Shown one piece after another: positions 49,144-57,359 of a stretch of DNA of 64,000 nucleotides (position 1 is the stretch's first letter; each line of letters begins with the position of its first letter). The stretch covers positions 62,001 through 126,000 of the forward strand of contig NZ_MZGS01000028.1 of assembly GCF_003111625.1 (NCBI RefSeq). The letters are read 5' to 3'. A program made the position numbers and the translations under genes. Source of the stretch: Methanobrevibacter thaueri (GTDB lineage: Archaea > Methanobacteriota > Methanobacteria > Methanobacteriales > Methanobacteriaceae). Under the pieces are notes generated by a model that had not been told where the DNA came from, ran no database searches, and worked only from the letters and a program-made list of their open reading frames with translations.

Positions 49144-49605
49144 TTAGGCTATTATGAAATCGGAAATTACATCCTCATCGGATGATGTTATTGTGACCAG
49201 CTTGTCGTTTTTGGCATAGTTGAATGAGTAGATACCGTTATTGTAATCCAAATATCCGTCAATGCCTGCAATTGTTGTCTGATTTCCGCCGATAGCGGCA
49301 ACAACATCATCAGTCACTTTATTTTCGCCGTAATCAGCTACGAGAATTGAAACGGCTACAGGTCCCTTTTCGAACAGCTTTTGATCATAAGTATAATCAA
49401 TTACTCCAACTGATGCGGACTCGTTCTCTTTGGAATAGTTGGCATCCTCTTCAAATCCTGCAGGGACATTGAAATCGAATCCATTTATGGTAACAGTCTC
49501 ATTGGAATCGCCACCCATTAAGTCGTCAAAACCGAATGCGGAAACCGCACTTGCACCTGCCACTACAATCAGCAGACTTAGTATTGCAATTATTCTCTTG
49601 TTCAT
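49144..49605 (-). CDS. Secreted protein, paralogue of 49939
   Basis: 153 aa from ATG 49605 (GGAGG 8 nt upstream; the frame is open 15 nt further). Signal peptide IIAILSLLIVVAGASAVSA. The mature chain has NETVTINGFDFNVPAGFEED, a strand pattern that also occurs in the protein at 49939 (TNITFEGVNFTIPQGFGELK), and an end with GIDGYLDYNNGIYSFNYAKN. The two proteins are family members. Domain function unknown; a wall-associated role is likely from the secretion signal. Confidence 0.72.
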   Translation of the reverse strand: MNKRIIAILSLLIVVAGASAVSAFGFDDLMGGDSNETVTINGFDFNVPAGFEEDANYSKENESASVGVIDYTYDQKLFEKGPVAVSILVADYGENKVTDDVVAAIGGNQTTIAGIDGYLDYNNGIYSFNYAKNDKLVTITSSDEDVISDFIIA

Positions 49606-49620
49606 AACGTAAACCTCCAA

Positions 49621-49938
49621 TAGTTATATGATAATCTATATTCTTACATTATGATAAATCTATTGCAAAAAAACGATGCCTGATTACTCAAACATCACCC
49701 ATTACCCCCATATTAATCGGAAATTTTCTCATTAAAGCTTTGAAATTAATCCTTTTTCAATGATAAAATTTAGTAATGCCTAAAATCCTTAAAAAAAGTT
49801 AAATAAGTAAATTTAAATAACACCTAAAATAATAGTATAACTTGTAACACTTTCCCGTGTTGCTAAAAAAATTTTTTAGTTTGAGTCCTGAAGGATTCTT
49901 CCTTTAGGACCGAACCCTATCTTATTTTAAAAAAAGCT
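49621..49938. other. Non-coding gap with three hairpins
   Basis: 318 bp between two paralogous secreted-protein genes. It holds three consecutive inverted repeats at 49846-49910 (see separate entry) and AT-rich promoter-like sequence. No gene seen. Confidence 0.5.
49846..49910. other. Three tandem hairpins, possible structured RNA
   Basis: AACAC/GTGTT (49846-49861), CTAAAAAA-A-TTTTTTAG (49863-49879), and a 10-bp stem GTCCTGAAGG/CCTTTAGGAC with one G-T pair (49885-49910, loop ATTCTT). The last is strong. They could be terminators of convergent transcripts or a small structured RNA. Flanking genes are both on the minus strand, so a plain bidirectional terminator is not required. Confidence 0.4.
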
Positions 49939-50370
49939 TTATAAGACAACTTCAAATAGCCTTGTCTGGTTTGTTGCACCTACAAGTACGCCTATATCGT
50001 TTTCAACATATCCGAAGTATGTCATGTTGTTATAAGTGTAGTTCCAGCCTTCATGGCCGTTTATTTTGGTTTTTTGAGCCCCATCCTTGTACAGTTCATC
50101 AAGGTTCAAGCCCATCCAGTCGGAAATGACGGTTATCTGTATTTCTCCTCCCGCCTCATTGATATAAAAGCAGGTTTTTCCTTCAGATCCCAACTCATCA
50201 AAATCCTGGGCGCCCTTCAATTCACCGAAACCCTGAGGAATTGTAAAGTTTACCCCTTCAAAGGTAATGTTTGTGGTATTGTTGAAAAAGTTAACATCTT
50301 CGCTTGCGCTTGCAATTCCAACGAGCAAAAATATTAAAAGTATTAGCGAAATTGTCCTGATTGTTCTCAT
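49939..50370 (-). CDS. Secreted protein, paralogue of 49144
   Basis: 143 aa. Signal peptide TISLILLIFLLVGIASA. The mature part starts TTNITFEGVNFTIPQGFG, matching the 49144 protein, and ends with GHEGWNYTYNNMTYFGYVEN. Asn-rich N-x-T/S sites suggest a glycosylated surface protein. Function unknown. Confidence 0.72.
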   Translation of the reverse strand: MRTIRTISLILLIFLLVGIASASEDVNFFNNTTNITFEGVNFTIPQGFGELKGAQDFDELGSEGKTCFYINEAGGEIQITVISDWMGLNLDELYKDGAQKTKINGHEGWNYTYNNMTYFGYVENDIGVLVGATNQTRLFEVVL

Positions 50371-50568
50371 GTTTATTATATTTTGACATTATCTAAAATA
50401 AATATTGCGATAAGCAACTGAAAAAGTATCAAAAATATGAACGGTAGCTTAGATAATTCAAATCCCTAGTCCAAAAACTATTAAAATAATTAACTACAAA
50501 GTAAATTTAATTGATTCAAATTATTAAAAAACAGAATATGTTTTTATTAATCTACATGGAGTGATAAA

Positions 50569-50784
50569 ATGGATACAAATTCTCTAAAAAATGGAATATT
50601 CTCATTCATAATCCCCGGACTCGGCCAGGCACTGAACGGCGATAAGCAAAAGGGACTGGCTTTGTTTGGAATAGCTATTGTATTGCACATTTTCATCTGG
50701 TTTTTCGCAAACAACCCTTTCGGAAGCGTTATACAAACCCTATACCATCTATACGCAGGTTATGATGCATACAAAAATTATTAA
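50569..50784 (+). CDS. Small membrane protein
   Basis: 71 aa with GAGTGAT upstream of ATG 50569. A motif GIFSFIIPGLGQALNGDKQK at the start is that of small TM2/DUF5683-like membrane proteins, in which a Pro-Gly-x-Gly-Q turn precedes a membrane helix (GLALFGIAIVLHIFIWFFA). A second amphipathic segment follows. No known function. Confidence 0.65.
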   Translation: MDTNSLKNGIFSFIIPGLGQALNGDKQKGLALFGIAIVLHIFIWFFANNPFGSVIQTLYHLYAGYDAYKNY

Positions 50785-50807
50785 AAAAAGAATTTGAGCA
50801 AATGAAA

Positions 50808-52262
50808 TTAATCATTTGCTGGTTTAACTTTATACATTACGGCCGCAACGACCAATACTGCAACAATAATAATCAAATCAATAATTATCTCGAATTGGGC
50901 AGCATTTGAGAACAAATTGATAATACCTATAATCCACATTATAATCAATACGACCGGAAGCAGGTATTTGATTACAAAGGACCATATTTTTCCCACTTTG
51001 AAAGTTGAATGTTCATTCAATGCAGGCAGGAAGCGGTCCACTCCATAGAACCAAGCGAATATGATACATTGGATTCCAATAAGGAGCAAGATACCGAATT
51101 CGTTCACAAATCCGTCAATGATACCGACCAGATAACTGCTGATACCTGTTGTTAAAATCAATGAGAATACACAACCGACAATGGACAATATTGTTGCTGT
51201 CCTTCTCCTTGACCAGCCAAGTTTTTCACTGGTGGAATTCAACATCGGCTCGAAAAATCCGAGTGCGGAAGTGATTCCTGCAAATAAAATGGCCAGGAAC
51301 AGCAATGGTGCCAATATTCTTCCGATAGGTCCCATGATGTTGAAAATCATTGGGAATACGATGAATATCAGTCCGGTTCCTTCAGTAATCAGCTGAACCA
51401 TCGGTGTTCCACCGGTATAGGACATGTAACCCAAAATGGAGAATACACCAAATGCTGTACAAATCTCAAACAGTGAGTTTGAAGCGACAACAATCAGTAC
51501 GTTGTCGATCAGTTTTGAGTTTTCAGGCAGATAGCTTGCATATGTAACGGCAATGGCCTGTCCCATACTCAATGAGAAGATGATTTGTGCAAATGCCGCA
51601 AGCCATATGTTGATGTCCATTAGCTTAGCCCAGTCAGGGGTAAGCAGAGTGCTGATACCGATTCCAGCACCAGGCAAGGTCAAGGCGTAAACGATGATAC
51701 ATCCCATTATGACAAACAACGCAGGGATAAGTATTTTTGAAACCTTACCGATACCCTTATCAACGTTTCTATGGGAAATGAACCATAATATTACCCATAA
51801 CAGTAAAACGCCGACTGTAGTTGGAATAAGCAAGAAACTGGCATTTGAAAGGTTGGAACTTCCACCAACATTGCTTACGAAGTACTGGGCGGCATCGGTT
51901 CCCCAGCTGAATGTGAAACTGCTTGCAAGATAAACAAGGTCCCAACTGAGAATAACCATATAATAAATTGTAACCACAAATACAAACAATACCAAAATCC
52001 AAGCAATAACCTCAAATTTTGGATTAATGTCCGACATAATCTTTGAATAGGATTCCTTAAATGAGAATCCCACACCATACTCTAAAATTAAAAATGGAAT
52101 TCCCATAATGGCTATAGCTATCAGATAAGGGATGAAGAATGATCCCCCACCATTAGAATAGAGCACATAACTAAATCTCCAAATATTCCCTAGTCCAACG
52201 GCAGCCCCTATCATAGCAAAAATGAATGATAATGATGAATCCCATTGTGCACGTTCTGTCAT
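50808..52262 (-). CDS. Sodium-dependent transporter, NSS family
   Basis: 484 aa from ATG 52262 (the frame is open further upstream, but the family start TERAQWDSSLSFIFAMIGAA is at this ATG). Signature AVGLGNIWRFSYVLYSNGGG in the first membrane helix, where Na+ and substrate bind. About 12 membrane segments. Members import amino acids or related solutes with Na+. The GN-W-RF motif is complete, so it is likely functional. The substrate cannot be predicted. Its start is 37 nt from the divergent DUF4258-like gene. Confidence 0.93.
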   Translation of the reverse strand: MTERAQWDSSLSFIFAMIGAAVGLGNIWRFSYVLYSNGGGSFFIPYLIAIAIMGIPFLILEYGVGFSFKESYSKIMSDINPKFEVIAWILVLFVFVVTIYYMVILSWDLVYLASSFTFSWGTDAAQYFVSNVGGSSNLSNASFLLIPTTVGVLLLWVILWFISHRNVDKGIGKVSKILIPALFVIMGCIIVYALTLPGAGIGISTLLTPDWAKLMDINIWLAAFAQIIFSLSMGQAIAVTYASYLPENSKLIDNVLIVVASNSLFEICTAFGVFSILGYMSYTGGTPMVQLITEGTGLIFIVFPMIFNIMGPIGRILAPLLFLAILFAGITSALGFFEPMLNSTSEKLGWSRRRTATILSIVGCVFSLILTTGISSYLVGIIDGFVNEFGILLLIGIQCIIFAWFYGVDRFLPALNEHSTFKVGKIWSFVIKYLLPVVLIIMWIIGIINLFSNAAQFEIIIDLIIIVAVLVVAAVMYKVKPAND

Positions 52263-52299
52263 AATATTATATATGATATTTCTAACATATAAAATTGTA

Positions 52300-52677
52300 A
52301 TGAATGTGTTCGATAAATTTTTGATGGGAGAGACAACAGGCATAGACTGGTGCTTTGAAAACAGGCACTTCATCAACAGGCTATCCGAAAACGGCATATC
52401 ACGGGAATATGTTGTCGATTGCCTGATGACGGAAGAGCCGATTACCTATGAGCATGTTGAAGCCGAAAAATATGCAGTTGTCTATAACGCCCCTCCAGGA
52501 AAGGATTACAAAGAGATAAGATTGCTGTTGGCATGCAAGGGAAATTCAATTGACCTTGTCACCGTCATGAGAAACAATGAAACAACAACCAATCGCCAGA
52601 ACAGGCAATATCAGTCTGAAAAGAAAAAAAGCATTGAGAAAAAACGCCTTAAGGCATTGTCAAAAAGAAAATGGTAA
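52300..52677 (+). CDS. DUF4258-like protein, solitary
   Basis: 125 aa from ATG 52300; an open frame upstream overlaps the transporter gene and is not needed. The core HFINRLSENGISREYVVDCL, ITYEHVEAEKYAVVYNAP and IDLVTVMRNNE matches the 46222 protein in arrangement. The tail is very basic (EKKKSIEKKRLKALSKRKW). Unlike 46222 it has no DUF2283 partner next to it. It may be an orphan toxin-like gene, or the family may have another role. Confidence 0.62.
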   Translation: MNVFDKFLMGETTGIDWCFENRHFINRLSENGISREYVVDCLMTEEPITYEHVEAEKYAVVYNAPPGKDYKEIRLLLACKGNSIDLVTVMRNNETTTNRQNRQYQSEKKKSIEKKRLKALSKRKW

Positions 52678-52685
52678 AAAGGCGT

Positions 52686-54224
52686 TTAGACCTTTTTAAA
52701 ATTAAAGTTACAACTTATACCTATCCTGAACAGGACCACACCTTTTGCACCGCCTTTCATCGCTGCCTTTGCATCCTTGAGAAGGGATTTCTGAGACAGT
52801 TTTTTGGCATTGTCATCTGAATGATATGACTGCAGACCTGTCCATATCTGAGCGCCGTTAGACTGTTCAGTGAACTTTTTGGTTACTGAAGTGACCCATG
52901 ACCTTGTCTGATGATAATTGCCCTTGTAAACCATAGGAATCAACGCATCAGAGTATTTGCTCATTGTTGAAACGTCCTGACCGTAATAGTAGGTCATCAT
53001 GCTCGGTTCAGGCATCAACGCCGCAGAGACTATGCAGTTCGCACGGACCTTATGGATTTGGGTTGAAGCCTTCTTCATGAAGTAGTTGATTGCACGGTTC
53101 GGATCCTTATACAGGTGTGCTGTGCCTCCGAAACGCACATAATCAAAGTGAATGCCATCTACACCCTTGATTTTTGCGTATTTCTTGGCCTCATTGATTT
53201 TCTTGTTGAGGAAGGAATACTTAATCTGGTTTTTCTCGTTGATTGGCCTTACCCATTTTCCGCCACTGTAGCAGACTTGCATCCATAGATGAACCTTCAT
53301 TCCGCACTTGTGCGCCTTCTGGATGAATGACACGACGGCGGACCTTCCATGCATGGATATCGCCTGAACGTGAAGGAAGATATGTTTGGTTCCTTTCTTT
53401 GAAAGGCTTTTGAGATTGACATTTTTCATGTGTGAGGACCATAGCCAATAGCCGTTGCCCTTTGCCATCTTGGCCCTGACCTTTATTTTAAATGAACCGC
53501 TTGAAGAGAGATAAGGAGCATTCTTCTTAAAGGAATACTTTACTGTATGTGTTCCCTTCTTGAGATTCAGGTAAACCTTGGCTACACCATTCTTGTCGGT
53601 TTTGGCAGTGTAGGTCTTGCCCGCAACCTTGAATGTCACGTCCTGGTTCTTGACGGCCTTGTTGTTGGCATCAAGCAACTTCACATAGAAGAGGCATTTT
53701 GATCCTTGACGATAATTTATGTACTTATCCCCAATCTTCAGTTTGGTTGCGCTTGGAGCGCCGATTGTTATCTTGCAGGTTTTTGTTGCATTGCTTGTCA
53801 AATCATCTCCAAGATAAGTGATTTTGGCTGTGTATTTGCCCTTATCCAATTTGACTTTGAGCTTAACCTCACCGTTGGCATCGGTTACCTTATTGTAAGT
53901 GACGCCATTCAATACGATTTGAAGCGCCCTTGAAGACAATGCAGTGCCGTTTGATGTCAGCTTGATATTAACTGTGGTTGTAAATGACTCATATCCCTTT
54001 ACGTTTGAGGCCGTTATTGTGGAATCGGTTTTGTTGACCTCCACATCGCTTTCATCGCCACCTCCTGTGTCATTGCCCATTATCTCATCGGAAGTGTCCT
54101 GAGCCAATGGCTCATCATCAACCGCAATTTCATCAGAAATCAACGTTGCGTTATCCTCCGCTGAAACTGCAGTGATTGACAGCAATGTTAATGTGATAAG
54201 CATTAATAACAGTATCCTTTTCAT
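52686..54224 (-). CDS. Secreted Ig-like protein with TIM-barrel glycosidase-like domain, copy 2
   Basis: 512 aa. Signal peptide LLLMLITLTLLSITAVSA, an acidic linker, two or three Ig-like units (TDANGEVKLKVKLDKGKYTA; TDKNGVAKVYLNLKKGTHTV), then a barrel domain from about NGYWLWSSH. Key strands: GTKHIFLHVQAIS, GMKVHLWMQV, GVDGIHFDYVRFGG (Asp in DGIHFDY), SAALMPEPSMM and DALIPMVYKGNY. This resembles the DUF4015-type putative glycoside hydrolases. The RBS lies at the 3' end of the upstream gene, so it is translationally coupled with its paralogue. Confidence 0.72.
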   Translation of the reverse strand: MKRILLLMLITLTLLSITAVSAEDNATLISDEIAVDDEPLAQDTSDEIMGNDTGGGDESDVEVNKTDSTITASNVKGYESFTTTVNIKLTSNGTALSSRALQIVLNGVTYNKVTDANGEVKLKVKLDKGKYTAKITYLGDDLTSNATKTCKITIGAPSATKLKIGDKYINYRQGSKCLFYVKLLDANNKAVKNQDVTFKVAGKTYTAKTDKNGVAKVYLNLKKGTHTVKYSFKKNAPYLSSSGSFKIKVRAKMAKGNGYWLWSSHMKNVNLKSLSKKGTKHIFLHVQAISMHGRSAVVSFIQKAHKCGMKVHLWMQVCYSGGKWVRPINEKNQIKYSFLNKKINEAKKYAKIKGVDGIHFDYVRFGGTAHLYKDPNRAINYFMKKASTQIHKVRANCIVSAALMPEPSMMTYYYGQDVSTMSKYSDALIPMVYKGNYHQTRSWVTSVTKKFTEQSNGAQIWTGLQSYHSDDNAKKLSQKSLLKDAKAAMKGGAKGVVLFRIGISCNFNFKKV

Positions 54225-54226
54225 TA

Positions 54227-56008
54227 TTAAACCTCATTAAAGTTAATGTAGTTAAACAAACCATATCTAAACAATATTACACCATAAGCGCCACCTAAAG
54301 CTGCAGCATCAGCATCGCCCATCAGTTCCTTTGCAGACAGTTTCTTTAGACTTGCGTCTGATTTGTAGGTTTGAAGACCTGTCCAAATCTTTGCCTTCTT
54401 GGACTGTTGGGAAAATGTTTTGGTCACTGACTTAATCCAGTTAGGACCCGCATGATAATTGCCCTTATAGACCATTGGGACAATGACATCAAGATATTTG
54501 CTCATTGTAGGAATGTCCTGAGCATAATACGTTTTCATTGAAGACGGTTCAGGCATTACCGCAGCTGAAACAATCAATTTCTTACTTACTTTGTGAATGG
54601 CATTTGATGCCTTTTTAGTGAAGTGATTTACAGCTTTTATGGCATTATCATATTTATAGGCATTTCCTGGGAACCTTATATAGTCAAAGTGAATTCCGGC
54701 CACTCCCTTAACCTTAGCTAAAGTCTTGGCTTCCTGGACTTTGGTGTTGATGAAATCATAATCGATTTGACCGCCTTTAATCGGCAGTTTCCAGGTGTTT
54801 GACTTGTAGAATACCTGCATCCACAGGTGCACCTTGATTCCATGGCCCTTGGCTTCCTTAACCCATGACTCAACAAAACCCTTACCGAAACGCTCAATGG
54901 CCTTGGAGTTTAAGAAAATGTGTTTTGTGCCGTATTGCTCAAGCTTGTCAAAGTCAACGCTTTTCATGTCAGTGGACAAAAGCCACATTCCATTGTTACG
55001 TGCCTGTTTCGGCTTGACCTTAATGGAAAAGGTTTTTGATGCCTTATTGTAAAGGGACTCTTTCGAATGAGTTACCTTCACCTTATATGACCCTGTTTTC
55101 AACTTGATTTTGACTGTGGCTATGCCGTTCTTATTTGTTTTCTTGACATAGTTTTTCTTGTTGAATCTGAACTTTATCTTTTTATTCGCCAAAACGTCGC
55201 CTCTAACATCAACGAACTTGATTTTGAAGTTGCCTGCCTGTTTGTTTCTGTATATTTTGGAGTAATATTTGGTTATTTTTACAGGCATTCCCTTCTTGAC
55301 TGTTATCTTCTTTGATCCTGAAGTCTTCTTGATGTTGTCTTCCCCATCATAGGAATAGCTTATTTTATAGCTTCCCTTTGGAAGTTTAATGCTTAGACTG
55401 GCTTTTCCTTTGGAATTTGTTACTTTGGTATATTTCTTGCCGTTCAGAGTGAATGTGACTGTTCTTCCCTGCAGGGGAAGGTCTCCTACAGCCAGCTGAA
55501 CCGTATACTTATTCCTAGCGCCCACATATGCAACATAGTTTGATGCTGCGATTTTGGAGGTGCCTGTCGGTATGACAAGAATCTTCTTTGAGGCTTTGCT
55601 TATGGAGTAGCCTGTTTCGTTGAATGAATACTTGATTGTGTAGGTTCCCGGATTGACTGTCACCTTTAACTTGGCCATCCCGTCATCATCCGTCAGGACC
55701 TCACTCACGACCTTGTTCAGGGTGAATTTGATTGTCTTGTTGGCTATTCCAGTGCCGTTCTCGTCAACCAGCTTTACTGAAAATTCATGTCCCTTTATCA
55801 CTGTTGTATCATTGCTTTGAAGTGATGTCTTAATGCTTTCATTTGCAATCGGTGAGGAAACGTCATTGGAATCGGTTCCCTCCTCTTCCATTACCAGTTC
55901 TTCCTCGCCGGATGAGATTACATCAGCATCCTCGCTCAAGGTTGAATTGTCACTTGCGCTTACTGCACCTATCGTGAAAAATAAAATTAAAAAGATTGAT
56001 AACAACAA
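54227..56008 (-). CDS. Secreted Ig-like protein with TIM-barrel glycosidase-like domain, copy 1
   Basis: At least 593 aa. A signal helix (LLSIFLILFFTIGAVSA), an acidic linker, three Ig-like units, then the barrel domain (GTKHIFLNSKAIE, KVHLWMQVFYKS, GIHFDYIRFPGN, AAVMPEPSSM, VIVPMVYKGNYH). It aligns with the next gene over this whole domain. The TTG at 56008 gives no basic residues before the signal helix. The frame stays open upstream, and GGTGAA (56038-56033) stands right before an ATT codon at 56029 followed by SIRNKT, so ATT 56029 may be the real start. Confidence 0.72.
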   Translation of the reverse strand: MLLSIFLILFFTIGAVSASDNSTLSEDADVISSGEEELVMEEEGTDSNDVSSPIANESIKTSLQSNDTTVIKGHEFSVKLVDENGTGIANKTIKFTLNKVVSEVLTDDDGMAKLKVTVNPGTYTIKYSFNETGYSISKASKKILVIPTGTSKIAASNYVAYVGARNKYTVQLAVGDLPLQGRTVTFTLNGKKYTKVTNSKGKASLSIKLPKGSYKISYSYDGEDNIKKTSGSKKITVKKGMPVKITKYYSKIYRNKQAGNFKIKFVDVRGDVLANKKIKFRFNKKNYVKKTNKNGIATVKIKLKTGSYKVKVTHSKESLYNKASKTFSIKVKPKQARNNGMWLLSTDMKSVDFDKLEQYGTKHIFLNSKAIERFGKGFVESWVKEAKGHGIKVHLWMQVFYKSNTWKLPIKGGQIDYDFINTKVQEAKTLAKVKGVAGIHFDYIRFPGNAYKYDNAIKAVNHFTKKASNAIHKVSKKLIVSAAVMPEPSSMKTYYAQDIPTMSKYLDVIVPMVYKGNYHAGPNWIKSVTKTFSQQSKKAKIWTGLQTYKSDASLKKLSAKELMGDADAAALGGAYGVILFRYGLFNYINFNEV

Positions 56009-56294
56009 TGTCTTGTTCCTTATCGAAATTCTTTCACCATCCTTGTAGATAATGATATATCTAAAAACATATATAAATCTTTTTACTTAAAAAATAGGAT
56101 TAAAATGGCTTAAATCGGTAAAAATAGATTAATAACATATGGAAATAATAATTAAAAGAATAAATATGTTAAAATTAGCTATACAAAGCTTAAATAAATT
56201 GAATTGAAATTAAAAAAATAGTGACTTTTCAAGATTTCAAATATTGATTATAAAATAAGCCAAAGAAAAAATGAAAAAGAATTAACTGATAATA

Positions 56295-57359
56295 TTAACT
56301 ATCAGTTAAATTAAACCTTAATTTTCCAGTTCCGTTGCTTGTGATTTCCAGTTCGCTGCATTGAGGAGATAATCCGCTTAAAAGTGAAGTACCATCATCC
56401 GGACTCATATGCTGAGGCAGGTAGTTGGAAATGTAAATCGGATAGACTGTGCACTCACCGGTGTCGTTGACCAAATCGATTTGAACAAAGTAGGCTGAGT
56501 GTGTTGCAGTGTTGGACTGGTCGAATATGAAATTACCCAATGAATAGAAGATTGGCTTTCCATTATACATCTCGATTCCCTGAGTTACGTGCGGGTGGGA
56601 ACCGACCACAACATCCGCACCGTAGTCAATCAGCTCATGGGCAATCTTGACCTGGTTTTCATTCGGTGAGTTGGAATACTCATTTCCAAAATGCAAGTAA
56701 GCAACAATTAAATCTGAATCGTTGTTCGCTGCTATTTGCTTTTGGGCATCCTCTGAATCGTATGCGGAATATCCTGGATTTGACCCGTTCGCATAAGGCA
56801 TCGCCTCATATGAATATTCGGCAAAATTCTCAGAATCCATATAGTTCAATATGGTGACCTTGCGCCCGTTGACATCCTTAACGACAGCCTGATGAGCCTC
56901 ATCTTCAGTATTTCCCGCTCCCATCGGAGTGATGTCGGCACTCTTGAGGTTCTCAAGTGTGTCCTGCATACCTGTTATGCCGTAATCAATTGCGTGATTG
57001 TTTGCCAATCCCGCAACAGTGACATTGTTGGCCTTTGCCAACGGCACATAACTCGGGTCGCATTTCAAAGGAACATCGCCTTTCAAGGCATCGCCTGATG
57101 ATGTTGCCGCATTTTCAAAGTTAATCAATAGCAAGTCAACGTTTGAAGTGACATCGCTTACACCGCTGAACGGTGATGAATCCATGCTCAACACATTCGG
57201 CATCTTACGTGCAAACATCACATCACCGGTGACTGCAATAGATGCGTCTTCCTTTGGCTCAATGTTCACAACGGAAGTTGTGGGATTGAATATTGTTGCC
57301 CATAGCGCAACTATCAAAAGTAATGCCAAAACAATTAGCAAAATATCTCTAAGCTTCAT
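56295..57359 (-). CDS. CapA-family protein (PGA capsule-type metallophosphoesterase fold)
   Basis: 354 aa. One N-terminal membrane helix (ILLIVLALLLIVALWATIF), then a CapA domain: AVTGDVMFAR, LLINFENAATSSGD, VAGLANNHAIDYGITGMQDT, YLHFGNEYSNSP, GADVVVGSHPHVTQG and IFYSLGNFIFDQ. The D, N, H and GSHPH residues form the metal site of this fold. CapA proteins take part in poly-glutamate or capsule-type polymer handling; the substrate here is unknown. The 3' end of ftsY overlaps the start by 11 nt. Confidence 0.92.
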   Translation of the reverse strand: MKLRDILLIVLALLLIVALWATIFNPTTSVVNIEPKEDASIAVTGDVMFARKMPNVLSMDSSPFSGVSDVTSNVDLLLINFENAATSSGDALKGDVPLKCDPSYVPLAKANNVTVAGLANNHAIDYGITGMQDTLENLKSADITPMGAGNTEDEAHQAVVKDVNGRKVTILNYMDSENFAEYSYEAMPYANGSNPGYSAYDSEDAQKQIAANNDSDLIVAYLHFGNEYSNSPNENQVKIAHELIDYGADVVVGSHPHVTQGIEMYNGKPIFYSLGNFIFDQSNTATHSAYFVQIDLVNDTGECTVYPIYISNYLPQHMSPDDGTSLLSGLSPQCSELEITSNGTGKLRFNLTDS

